Below, in pieces: positions 1 through 6,328 of a stretch of 6,893 nt of DNA; the stretch's first letter is position 1; every line of letters begins with the position of its first letter. The notes under the pieces are model-generated. The model was not told the DNA's origin. It saw only the letters and a program-made list of their open reading frames with translations, and did not search any database. Source of the stretch: DASTCC01 sp035711465. Its GTDB lineage: Bacteria; Acidobacteriota; Vicinamibacteria; Vicinamibacterales; SCN-69-37. The stretch is from positions 1 to 6,893 of the forward strand of contig DASTCC010000038.1 in NCBI GenBank assembly GCA_035711465.1. Reading direction: 5' to 3'. The position numbers and the translations under genes are program-made.

Positions 1-1934
1 ATCGCCTCGCCGCCGGCGGCGCCCGGTTCTCCTTCGCGCACGCGCACACCGTCGTCACGCTGCCCTCGCACACGTCGATCCTCACCGGGCATCTGCCGTA
101 CGAACACGGCATGCGCGACAACAGCGGCTATCGCGTCAAGGACGGGACCGAAACGCTGGCGACGCGGCTCAAGGCGGCGGGTTTCGCCACCGGCGCGTTC
201 GTCGGCGGCTTTCCGTTGACCAAGCGCTTCGGTCTCACTCCGGGCTTCGACGTCTACGACGATCAGGTCCCCGAGATGAAAGGCGACGTGTCGTTCTCGA
301 TGCCCGAGCGTCGCGCCGACGCGGTGGTCTCGCGCGCACTGGACTGGATCGGCGGGCAGTCGAGCAAGTTCTTTGCGTGGGTGCACGTCTTCGATCCCCA
401 CGCGCCTTACCGCCCGCCGGACGACTTCCTGTCCCGGTACCGATCACAGCCGTACGACGGCGAGGTCGCGTTCGTCGATCACGCCTTCGGTCCCCTGTTC
501 GACCGCCTGCGCACGCTGCCGCGCCGGACCGTCGTCATCGTCACCGCCGACCACGGCGAGGGCCTGGGCGAACACGGCGAGTTGACGCACGGCATGTTCG
601 CGTATGAAGCGACGCTGCACGTGCCGCTGATCGTCGCCACCGTCGATCCGGCCGCCGGCGGCACCCGCGGCGTCGTACTTGACACGCCGGTGCGCCACGT
701 GGACATCGCGCCAACGGTCCTCGAGGCGGTTGCCGCCCCGGCCGATCCGTCGGCGTCTGGCCAGTCGCTGCGCGATCTGATTCGCACCGGAGGCGGCGAC
801 GATCGCCCGACCTACTTCGAGGCGATGACCTACAACCTCGTGCGAGGCTGGGCGCCGCTCCGGGGCGTGATCGTCGGCCGCGAGAAGTACATCGACCTGC
901 CGATCCGCGAGCTCTACGACCTGGCGGCCGATCCAGAAGAGACGAACAACCTCGCTGGCAGCCGGGCGCCACGGCTCGAGGTGCTCTTCAACGTCCTCAA
1001 GGGCTACAACATGGCGCCGCCAAATCGCCCGGGACTCGAGACCCGCGAGATCTCGCAGGCGCTCCAGGCGCTCGGGTATGTCTCCGGACGCGCCGAGGCC
1101 AAGGCGACGTATACCGAGGCGGACGATCCGAAGACGCTGGTCGAGGTCGACAAGGATCTCCATGCCGCGACCGAGCTCTACCAGAACGGCAAGTTCGAAG
1201 ACGCGCTGGCGATGTTCAATCGCGTGATCTCGCGGCGGCCGGACACGGCTGACGCGTATATCCAGCTCGCGGCCGCGTACTACCAGGCGGGACAGCCAGG
1301 TCCGGCGATTCAGGCGCTCGAGAAGGCGCTCGCGGCGGGCGCGCCCGATCGCGACATCAGGATCCGGCTCGGCCTCTACCTCGCGGAGACCGGCGCCGAT
1401 CCGGCACGCGCCGTCAAGCTTCTCGAGACGCTGCCCGAAGAAGACGCCGAAGCGCTCAACAGCCTGGGCATCGCCTACGACGCGGCGGGCCGGCCGGCCG
1501 ACGCCATCCGGACCTTCGACAAACTGCTCGTCCTCGACTCGACGAACGGCCTGGCGCTGCAGAACAAGGCGTCGGTGGTGCTGCGGCAGGCGCTGAACAG
1601 CCGGAACCCTGGCGAGCAGCAGCGCTTGATTGTGGATGCCGAACGGCTCTGCCGCGAGGCGCTCCAGGCCGATCCGTCGCTGGCCAAGGCGTTCACGACG
1701 TTGGGCGTCATCCTGGCAAACACGTCGCGCAAGGCCGAGGCGATCGACAGCTGGAAACGCGCGGTCGAACTCGACAACACCGAGCTGAACGCGCTCTACA
1801 ACCTGACGCTGCTCCTGGCCGAGGCCAACCGCATCGACGAAGCGCGGGCCTACGCTCGACAGTACGTCGCCACGGCGCCGGCCTCGATGTATCCGAACGA
1901 GGTCGCGCAGCTGAGGAAGTTCATCGGCGGATAA
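1..1934 (+). CDS. Sulfatase/alkaline-phosphatase-superfamily hydrolase-TPR fusion, 5'-truncated by window edge
   Basis: The reading frame is open from nucleotide 3 to a TAA at 1932-1934, giving 643 visible residues. An internal ATG at 111 is not the start: the codons before it match the downstream paralogue (residues 90 onward), so about 90 N-terminal residues, probably including a membrane anchor and the first metal-binding Asp, lie outside the window. Visible residues 19-23 read T-L-P-S-H, aligning with the sulfatase C/S-x-P-S-R motif but with Thr as the likely nucleophile. Other fold marks are W-V-H-V-F-D-P-H (about 126-133), T-A-D-H-G-E (D183, H184), R-H-V-D-I-A-P-T (about 231-238) and G-R-E-K-Y followed by L-Y-D-L. 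A linker leads to about seven TPRs (roughly 382-626). One TPR unit carries about 11 extra residues relative to the paralogue. Substrate is unknown; phosphodiester or phosphonate hydrolysis or transfer fits the Thr better than sulfate-ester hydrolysis. Fold and TPR calls are firm, activity is inference. Confidence 0.9.
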   Translation, partial: RLAAGGARFSFAHAHTVVTLPSHTSILTGHLPYEHGMRDNSGYRVKDGTETLATRLKAAGFATGAFVGGFPLTKRFGLTPGFDVYDDQVPEMKGDVSFSMPERRADAVVSRALDWIGGQSSKFFAWVHVFDPHAPYRPPDDFLSRYRSQPYDGEVAFVDHAFGPLFDRLRTLPRRTVVIVTADHGEGLGEHGELTHGMFAYEATLHVPLIVATVDPAAGGTRGVVLDTPVRHVDIAPTVLEAVAAPADPSASGQSLRDLIRTGGGDDRPTYFEAMTYNLVRGWAPLRGVIVGREKYIDLPIRELYDLAADPEETNNLAGSRAPRLEVLFNVLKGYNMAPPNRPGLETREISQALQALGYVSGRAEAKATYTEADDPKTLVEVDKDLHAATELYQNGKFEDALAMFNRVISRRPDTADAYIQLAAAYYQAGQPGPAIQALEKALAAGAPDRDIRIRLGLYLAETGADPARAVKLLETLPEEDAEALNSLGIAYDAAGRPADAIRTFDKLLVLDSTNGLALQNKASVVLRQALNSRNPGEQQRLIVDAERLCREALQADPSLAKAFTTLGVILANTSRKAEAIDSWKRAVELDNTELNALYNLTLLLAEANRIDEARAYARQYVATAPASMYPNEVAQLRKFIGG

Positions 1935-1946
1935 TAGTCACGCCTC

Positions 1947-4127
1947 ATGCCGTCGAAGCCGAAGCGAAAACCGTCCGCTCCCGAGCAGCCGCCCGCCGCC
2001 CCGCCTCCGCCGCCGCCTGCGGCCCGAGGGCGAGGCCTCGTGCTGGCAGCCGTCGCCGTCGTGCTCGTCGCGATTGCCTGGTGGGCCGTGCGCGGCGCCG
2101 GGTTCACCGTCGCGATCCATGCGGACCGCAACGTCCTGCTCGTCACCATCGACACGCTTCGCGCCGACGCGCTCGGCTCCTACGGTGGACGCGCGGCGAC
2201 GCCAAATCTCGATCGCCTGGCCTCACGAGGCGCGCGCTTCGACTTCGCGCACGGGCACTCGGTCGTGACGCTGCCGTCGCACACCAGCATTCTCACGGGC
2301 CACTATCCGTACGAACACGGCATCCGCGACAACACCGGCTATCGCGTCGCGGCTAATGCGCAGACGATGGCGACGCGGCTGAAGGCGATGGGCTTCGCGA
2401 CCGGCGCGTTCGTCGGCGGATTTCCGCTCGATCACCGCTTCGGCCTGAACATCGGCTTCGATCAGTACGACGATCGCCTCGGCCGGCTGACCGGCACCGG
2501 CGGCGAGGCCGGCGAGCGCGAACGCCGCGCCGACGCGGTCGTCGCCGCGGCCAACGCCTGGATCGAGCAGCAGCGCGGCAAGTGGTTCACGTGGGTACAT
2601 GTCTACGACCCGCACGTCACCTACAGCGCGCCGCAGGAGTTCGCCGCGCGTTATCCGACCGACCCGTACCTGGCGGAAGTCTCGTGGACGGATTTCGCGC
2701 TCGCGGCGCTGTTCGATCGGCTGTCGAGCGAACCGCGCAAGACGCTCGTCATCGTCACGGCCGACCATGGCGAGATGCTCGGCGAACATGGCGAGCTGAC
2801 GCATAGCGTCTTCGCCTACGAGCCGGTACTGCGCGTCCCGCTGATCGTCGCCGAGTACGAGCCGGGCAGCGGCCTGCGATCGACGCGCGGCCGCACGATC
2901 ACGGCGCCGGCGCGCCACGTCGACATCCTGCCGACGGTGCTGCAGGCCGTCGGCGCGCCGGCGCCCGGCGACACGCTGCCGGGCGCGTCGCTGGTCGACG
3001 TCATCGCCGGCGACAACGGCGCCGATCGGCCGTCCTACTTCGAGGCAATGACCTCGACGCTCGTTCGCGGCTGGGCGCCGCTGCGCGGCGTGATCGTCGG
3101 CCGCGAGAAGTACATCAACCTCCCGATCGTCGAGCTCTACGACCTCACCGCCGACCCGAAGGAAGCGCGCAACCTCGCGGCCGTGCAGCCGGAGCGGGTC
3201 GAGATCCTGTTCAACACGCTGCGCACGTTCGATCTGTCGCCGCCCGGCCAGCCGCAGCAGGAGACGACGGAGACGATCGAGCGGCTGCGATCGCTCGGCT
3301 ACATCGGCGGCGGATCCGCGGCAGCTCGTGAAACCTACACCGAAGAGGACGATCCGAAGAAGCTGATCGAGCTCGAGCAGATGATGACCAAAGCGGCCGA
3401 AGCGTTCCGTCTCGGCCGCGCCGACGAAGCCGAGAAGCTCTACGCCACGGTCATCGCCAAGCGCGCCGACACCGAAGACGCGTACCGCAAGCTCGCGCTG
3501 GTCTACTGGCGCACTGGCCGGCCGGGACGGGCCATCGCGACGCTGGAAACTGCGCTCAAGAACGGGATCATGCAGCGCGAAGTGCGCATCCGCCTGGGCC
3601 AGTACCTCGCCGAGTCCGGCCAGGCCGCCAAGGCCATCGAGCTCCTCAAGTCCTTCGCCGACAACGACCCCGATGCGCTCATCGGTCTCGGCAACGCGTA
3701 TCAGATGGCCGGCAAGCGCGCCGAGGCGCTCGCGACCTTCAACCGATTGCTGACGCTCGACCCGGACAACGCGCTCGCGCACGAGAACATCGGCGTCCTC
3801 CACATGGAAGCCAAGAACTACCTCGAGGCGGAGACGTCGCTGCGCAACGCGATCCGGATCGACCCCGATCTCGCCGGCGCCTACAAGAACCTTGGCGTCC
3901 TCCTCGTCAACACCGGCCGGGCCGCCGAGGCGATCGACACCTGGAAGCGCGCGGTCGAGATCGAGCCGGCGGAGCTCGACGCGCTCTACAACCTGACCAT
4001 CAGCCTGGCGCGGGCCGGCCGCCCCGACGAAGCGCGCACCTTCGGCGAGCGCTACGTCGCGATCGCACCGCCGGCCATGGCCCAGGACATCGCCGTCATC
4101 CGCCAGCTGCTCGCGGCGATCCGGTAG
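1947..4127 (+). CDS. Membrane-anchored sulfatase/alkaline-phosphatase-superfamily hydrolase-TPR fusion (complete paralogue)
   Basis: This 726-aa protein has a basic, proline-rich N-terminus (residues 1-28), one hydrophobic anchor (about 29-48), a catalytic domain (about 60-440), a short linker and seven 34-residue-type TPRs (about 476-710). Basic residues before the anchor predict N-in topology, putting catalysis and TPRs in the periplasm. Visible active-site marks are D69 in T-I-D-T-L-R-A-D, T108 in T-L-P-S-H-T-S-I-L-T-G, H218/D221/H223 in the H-V-Y-D-P-H block, D273-H274 in A-D-H-G-E, R323-H324-V-D and K388 in G-R-E-K-Y. The nucleophile position is Thr, not Cys or Ser, so formylglycine-dependent sulfatase chemistry is not expected; NPP-like phosphodiesterases and phosphoethanolamine transferases use Thr. 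It starts 12 nt after the upstream paralogue, in the same frame, behind tandem TAA-TAG stops. No good Shine-Dalgarno is seen, so coupled translation is likely. The ATG is supported by the anchor immediately following it. Substrate not recognised. Confidence 0.93.
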   Translation: MPSKPKRKPSAPEQPPAAPPPPPPAARGRGLVLAAVAVVLVAIAWWAVRGAGFTVAIHADRNVLLVTIDTLRADALGSYGGRAATPNLDRLASRGARFDFAHGHSVVTLPSHTSILTGHYPYEHGIRDNTGYRVAANAQTMATRLKAMGFATGAFVGGFPLDHRFGLNIGFDQYDDRLGRLTGTGGEAGERERRADAVVAAANAWIEQQRGKWFTWVHVYDPHVTYSAPQEFAARYPTDPYLAEVSWTDFALAALFDRLSSEPRKTLVIVTADHGEMLGEHGELTHSVFAYEPVLRVPLIVAEYEPGSGLRSTRGRTITAPARHVDILPTVLQAVGAPAPGDTLPGASLVDVIAGDNGADRPSYFEAMTSTLVRGWAPLRGVIVGREKYINLPIVELYDLTADPKEARNLAAVQPERVEILFNTLRTFDLSPPGQPQQETTETIERLRSLGYIGGGSAAARETYTEEDDPKKLIELEQMMTKAAEAFRLGRADEAEKLYATVIAKRADTEDAYRKLALVYWRTGRPGRAIATLETALKNGIMQREVRIRLGQYLAESGQAAKAIELLKSFADNDPDALIGLGNAYQMAGKRAEALATFNRLLTLDPDNALAHENIGVLHMEAKNYLEAETSLRNAIRIDPDLAGAYKNLGVLLVNTGRAAEAIDTWKRAVEIEPAELDALYNLTISLARAGRPDEARTFGERYVAIAPPAMAQDIAVIRQLLAAIR
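1996..2090 (+). other. Proline-rich segment plus N-terminal membrane anchor of the second hydrolase
   Basis: Residues 17-24 are Ala-Ala followed by six prolines, flanked by basic residues (K4, K6, R7, K8 upstream; R27, R29 downstream). A run of Leu/Val/Ala/Ile ending in two Trp follows (about 31-48). There is no lipobox Cys and no A-x-A site after the hydrophobic run, so a retained type II signal anchor is more likely than a cleaved signal peptide. This places the catalytic domain outside the cytoplasmic membrane. The topology is inferred from the positive-inside rule. Confidence 0.75.
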
Positions 4128-4135
4128 CGGCGACG

Positions 4136-6175
4136 ATGGCCAAGCGCGGCGGCGGGCAGCGGCCGGCAAGGCGCGCGCCACTTCCCTCTCGATCGGATGG
4201 CCGATCGGCGGGATCGTGGTGGCGTGCCGCGCTGCTCGTCGTCGCGACCTCGGTCGTCTACGCCAACAGCCTGCATGGGCCGTTCATTTACGACGACCGC
4301 GGCACCGTGCTGGAGAACACGACCATCGAGCGCCTCGGCGACGTCGGCCAGGTGCTGCGGCCGCCCCGCGAAACGCCGGTCGCCGGCCGGCCGGTCGTCA
4401 ACGTCTCGTTCGCGCTGAACTACGCGATCGGCGGGCATGAGGTCACCGGGTATCACGTCGTCAACATCGCGCTGCACCTCGCCTGCGGACTGCTGCTGTT
4501 CGCGGTCGTCCGCCAGGGCCTGACGTCGCCAGCGGCCGTCGGGACCTTCGGCGGGATCGCCGGCGATCTCGCGCTCGCCGTTTCGCTGCTGTGGCTGCTC
4601 CACCCGATCAACAACGAGGTCGTCAACTACCTGTCGCAGCGCACCGAGTCGATGATGGCGCTCTGGGCGCTCGCGACGCTCTATGCCTCCCAGCGGGTCA
4701 TGAGCGGCGACGCGCGCCGGACGCTGTTCACGGGCACGGCGATCGCCGCGTGCGCGCTGGGCATGGCCTCGAAGGAGTCGATGGTCACGGTGCCGGTGCT
4801 GGTCGCGCTCTACGATCGGATCTTCGTCGCCGGATCGTGGCGGCGGGTCTTCGCCGATCGCGCAGGCCTCTATGCCGGGCTGGCCGCGACGTGGATTGTG
4901 CTGGCCGTGCTCGTCGCGACCAGCCCGCGGACGCTGTCGGCCGGCTTCACCGCCCACGACGCCGACGTCGTCACGTACCTGCTCAACCAGGCGGTGATGA
5001 TCGTCCGCTACCTGACGCTGGCGATCTGGCCGCGCGGGCTCGTGCTCTATTACGGCTGGCCCCTGCCGCTCACGATCGCCGACGTCTGGCCGCAGCTCCT
5101 GCTGATCGCCGCGCTTGCCGCGCTCACGATCCTCGCGCTGGCGCGCTGGCCTCGCGCGGGCTACCTGGGCGCCTGGGTGTTCATCACCCTGGCGCCGACG
5201 TCGAGCATCGTGCCGATCGCCACCGAGGTCGGCGCCGAGCGGCGGATGTATTTGCCGATGATGGCGCTCGTCGTTCTCGCCGTCACCGGCGCGGCGTACT
5301 GGCTGCTCCGTCGCCGCAGCCCGTCGCCGATCCGGCTCCTGGCTGCGCCAGTGGCGATCGCCGCCATCGCGTACAGCGCCGCCTCGGCGGCCCGCAATCG
5401 CGAGTACGCGTCGAGCCTGACGCTGGCGGAGACGACGGCGGCGCGGTGGCCGACGCCGGCAGGCGAATCGATGTACGGCACGGAGCTGGCCGCGGCAGGA
5501 CGACTCGACGACGCCGAGCGTCATCTGCGCGCCGCCGCCGCGAGCTTCGAGCCGGCGCGCTACTACCTGGGAACGGTGCTGGCGAAGACCGGACGCGTCG
5601 ACGAAGCCGCCGAGCAGCTGCGCGCCTTCATTGCCTCGCAGCCGGCCGAGCTCGATCAGGTCCATCTGGCGAGGGCCGTTCTCGCCGATGCCTACATGAG
5701 GACCGGCCAATGGGATCGCGCCACGGAGCAGTACGCGGCGATGGTGGCGGCGCGGCCCAACGATCTCGAAGCCGAGGCGCTGCTCGCCGGCGCACTGGTG
5801 CGGGCGCAACGGTTCAGCGAGGCGATCACGCACTACCAGCGCGTGGTCCAGGCCCGGCCGAACGACGCGGCCGGGCACGGCGGCCTTGGCGTCGCCCTGG
5901 CGTCCGCCGGCAGACTCGACGAGGCCATCCCTGCCTTCGCCCGTGCGGCGGAGCTCGATCCGGGCAATGGACGCGCGCATCAGAACCTGGCCCGCGCGCT
6001 TCTCGGCCGCCGCGACCTGGATCGCGCCGCCGACGCCGCGAACCGGGCGATCGCCGCCGCCCCGAACGATCCAACCGCCTACGACCTTCTCGCGCAGATC
6101 CTTTTCGCCCTCGGACGACCGGCGGAAGCGCAACGCGCACAACAAACCGCCGCCCGGCTTCGCGGCGGCGGGTAG
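4136..6175 (+). CDS. TMTC-like (DUF1736/GT-C type) polytopic membrane glycosyltransferase homologue with C-terminal TPRs
   Basis: This 679-aa protein has a basic N-terminus, about 11 hydrophobic segments (first near 30-45, last near 400-418) and seven TPRs of about 34 residues (441-679). Several marks match eukaryotic TMTC proteins, which are O-mannosyltransferases of CAZy GT105. The first exoplasmic loop has F-I-Y-D-D (D53, D54) with N61 downstream, where GT-C enzymes keep acidic catalytic or metal residues. Others are G-R-P-V-V-N (84-89), G-Y-H-V-V-N-I-A-L-H (105-114), S-K-E-S-M-V-T-V-P (212-220) and G-A-E-R-R-M-Y-L-P (366-374), the last resembling the TMTC A-E-R-x-L-Y-L-P block. An odd membrane-segment count with N-in puts the TPRs in the periplasm, as TMTC TPRs are lumenal. 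The likely role is sugar transfer from a polyprenyl-phosphate donor to protein; donor and acceptor are unknown. The gene starts 8 nt after the previous stop, so it is probably co-transcribed. No clear Shine-Dalgarno is seen. Many bacterial relatives are annotated only as TPR proteins. Confidence 0.85.
   Translation: MAKRGGGQRPARRAPLPSRSDGRSAGSWWRAALLVVATSVVYANSLHGPFIYDDRGTVLENTTIERLGDVGQVLRPPRETPVAGRPVVNVSFALNYAIGGHEVTGYHVVNIALHLACGLLLFAVVRQGLTSPAAVGTFGGIAGDLALAVSLLWLLHPINNEVVNYLSQRTESMMALWALATLYASQRVMSGDARRTLFTGTAIAACALGMASKESMVTVPVLVALYDRIFVAGSWRRVFADRAGLYAGLAATWIVLAVLVATSPRTLSAGFTAHDADVVTYLLNQAVMIVRYLTLAIWPRGLVLYYGWPLPLTIADVWPQLLLIAALAALTILALARWPRAGYLGAWVFITLAPTSSIVPIATEVGAERRMYLPMMALVVLAVTGAAYWLLRRRSPSPIRLLAAPVAIAAIAYSAASAARNREYASSLTLAETTAARWPTPAGESMYGTELAAAGRLDDAERHLRAAAASFEPARYYLGTVLAKTGRVDEAAEQLRAFIASQPAELDQVHLARAVLADAYMRTGQWDRATEQYAAMVAARPNDLEAEALLAGALVRAQRFSEAITHYQRVVQARPNDAAGHGGLGVALASAGRLDEAIPAFARAAELDPGNGRAHQNLARALLGRRDLDRAADAANRAIAAAPNDPTAYDLLAQILFALGRPAEAQRAQQTAARLRGGG
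5456..6172 (+). other. Seven-unit TPR array of the TMTC-like protein
   Basis: Residues 441-679 divide into seven consecutive units of 34-35 residues. They show the TPR pattern: a small residue near position 8, G-R/G-x near 15, E/D-A near 19-20, and P-N-D or P-x-N at the unit end. Unit boundaries fall at about 475, 509, 544, 578, 612 and 646. Such arrays form superhelical peptide-binding scaffolds. Here the array is probably periplasmic and could recruit acceptor proteins or the TPR domains of the two preceding gene products. Partner identity is inference. Confidence 0.85.
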
Positions 6176-6188
6176 CGCCCCAAAAAGT

Positions 6189-6223
6189 CCGGCGGCCCGG
6201 AACAACAAGTCCCGGACCGCCGG
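6189..6223 (-). terminator. Inverted repeat, putative intrinsic terminator for the leftward receptor gene (possibly bidirectional)
   Basis: The left arm 6189-6200 pairs with the right arm 6212-6223 over 12 positions. Eleven are Watson-Crick pairs and one is a C-A mismatch on the plus strand (6196/6216). The loop is 11 nt. On the minus strand the stem is followed, after two bases, by five Ts (complement of the A-run 6182-6186), the layout of a Rho-independent terminator for the receptor transcript arriving through the heptamer array. On the plus strand only TTT follows (6224-6226), so termination of the three-gene operon would be weaker. On the minus strand the mismatch becomes G opposite T, which pairs as G-U in RNA. 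Minus-strand folding is therefore the better of the two. Stability was not computed. Confidence 0.6.
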
Positions 6224-6328
6224 TTTCAGCGTTCAGCCTTCAGCGTTCAGCTTTCAGCCTTCAGCTTTCAGCTTTCAGCTTTCAGCTTTCAGCTTTCAGC
6301 TTTCAGCGTTCAGCCTTCAGCCCGCAGC
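6224..6328. repeat. Tandem 7-bp repeat array, 15 units of NTTCAGC
   Basis: Starting at 6224, fourteen consecutive heptamers match NTTCAGC exactly at the last six positions. The first base is T (nine units), G (three) or C (two), and is never A. A fifteenth unit (6322-6328) is degenerate (CCGCAGC). Six identical T-type units run in the centre (6266-6307), with the variable ones toward the ends. The array begins at the base after the hairpin arm and ends at the base before the receptor stop codon, so it fills the convergent intergenic space. On the receptor transcript it would read as GCUGAA-type repeats in the 3' untranslated region. Length change by slippage is expected but unproven. Confidence 0.95.

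Noticed and set aside
111..113. ATG at 111 as the start of the first gene
   Set aside because: The frame stays open to the window edge and the upstream codons encode the active-site segment matching the paralogue, so the real start is outside the window.
2223..4181. Long minus-strand open frame of 652 codons opposite the second hydrolase gene
   Set aside because: It lies almost wholly antisense to a gene with clear domains. Its translation is Arg/Val/Asp/Glu-rich low-complexity sequence without a recognisable fold, as expected from antisense of GC-rich codons.
6147..6171. GC-rich hairpin over the last codons of the TMTC-like gene as an operon terminator
   Set aside because: A stem of 7-8 bp (CCGCCGCC-type arm against GGCGGCGG) can form, but it is followed by GCGCCCC and an A-run, not Ts. 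It is probably a by-product of Gly/Arg/Pro codons in a GC-rich gene.
4052..6208. Long minus-strand open frame of 718 codons opposite the TMTC-like gene
   Set aside because: The translation is dominated by Arg, Asp, His and Gln with no hydrophobic core or family motif, and the opposite strand carries a convincing TMTC-like/TPR protein. It is an antisense shadow.
6224..6328. The 7-bp array as a CRISPR or as a phage/IS attachment repeat
   Set aside because: Units are contiguous with no spacers and far too short for CRISPR. No terminal inverted repeats, target duplication, transposase or integrase is visible.
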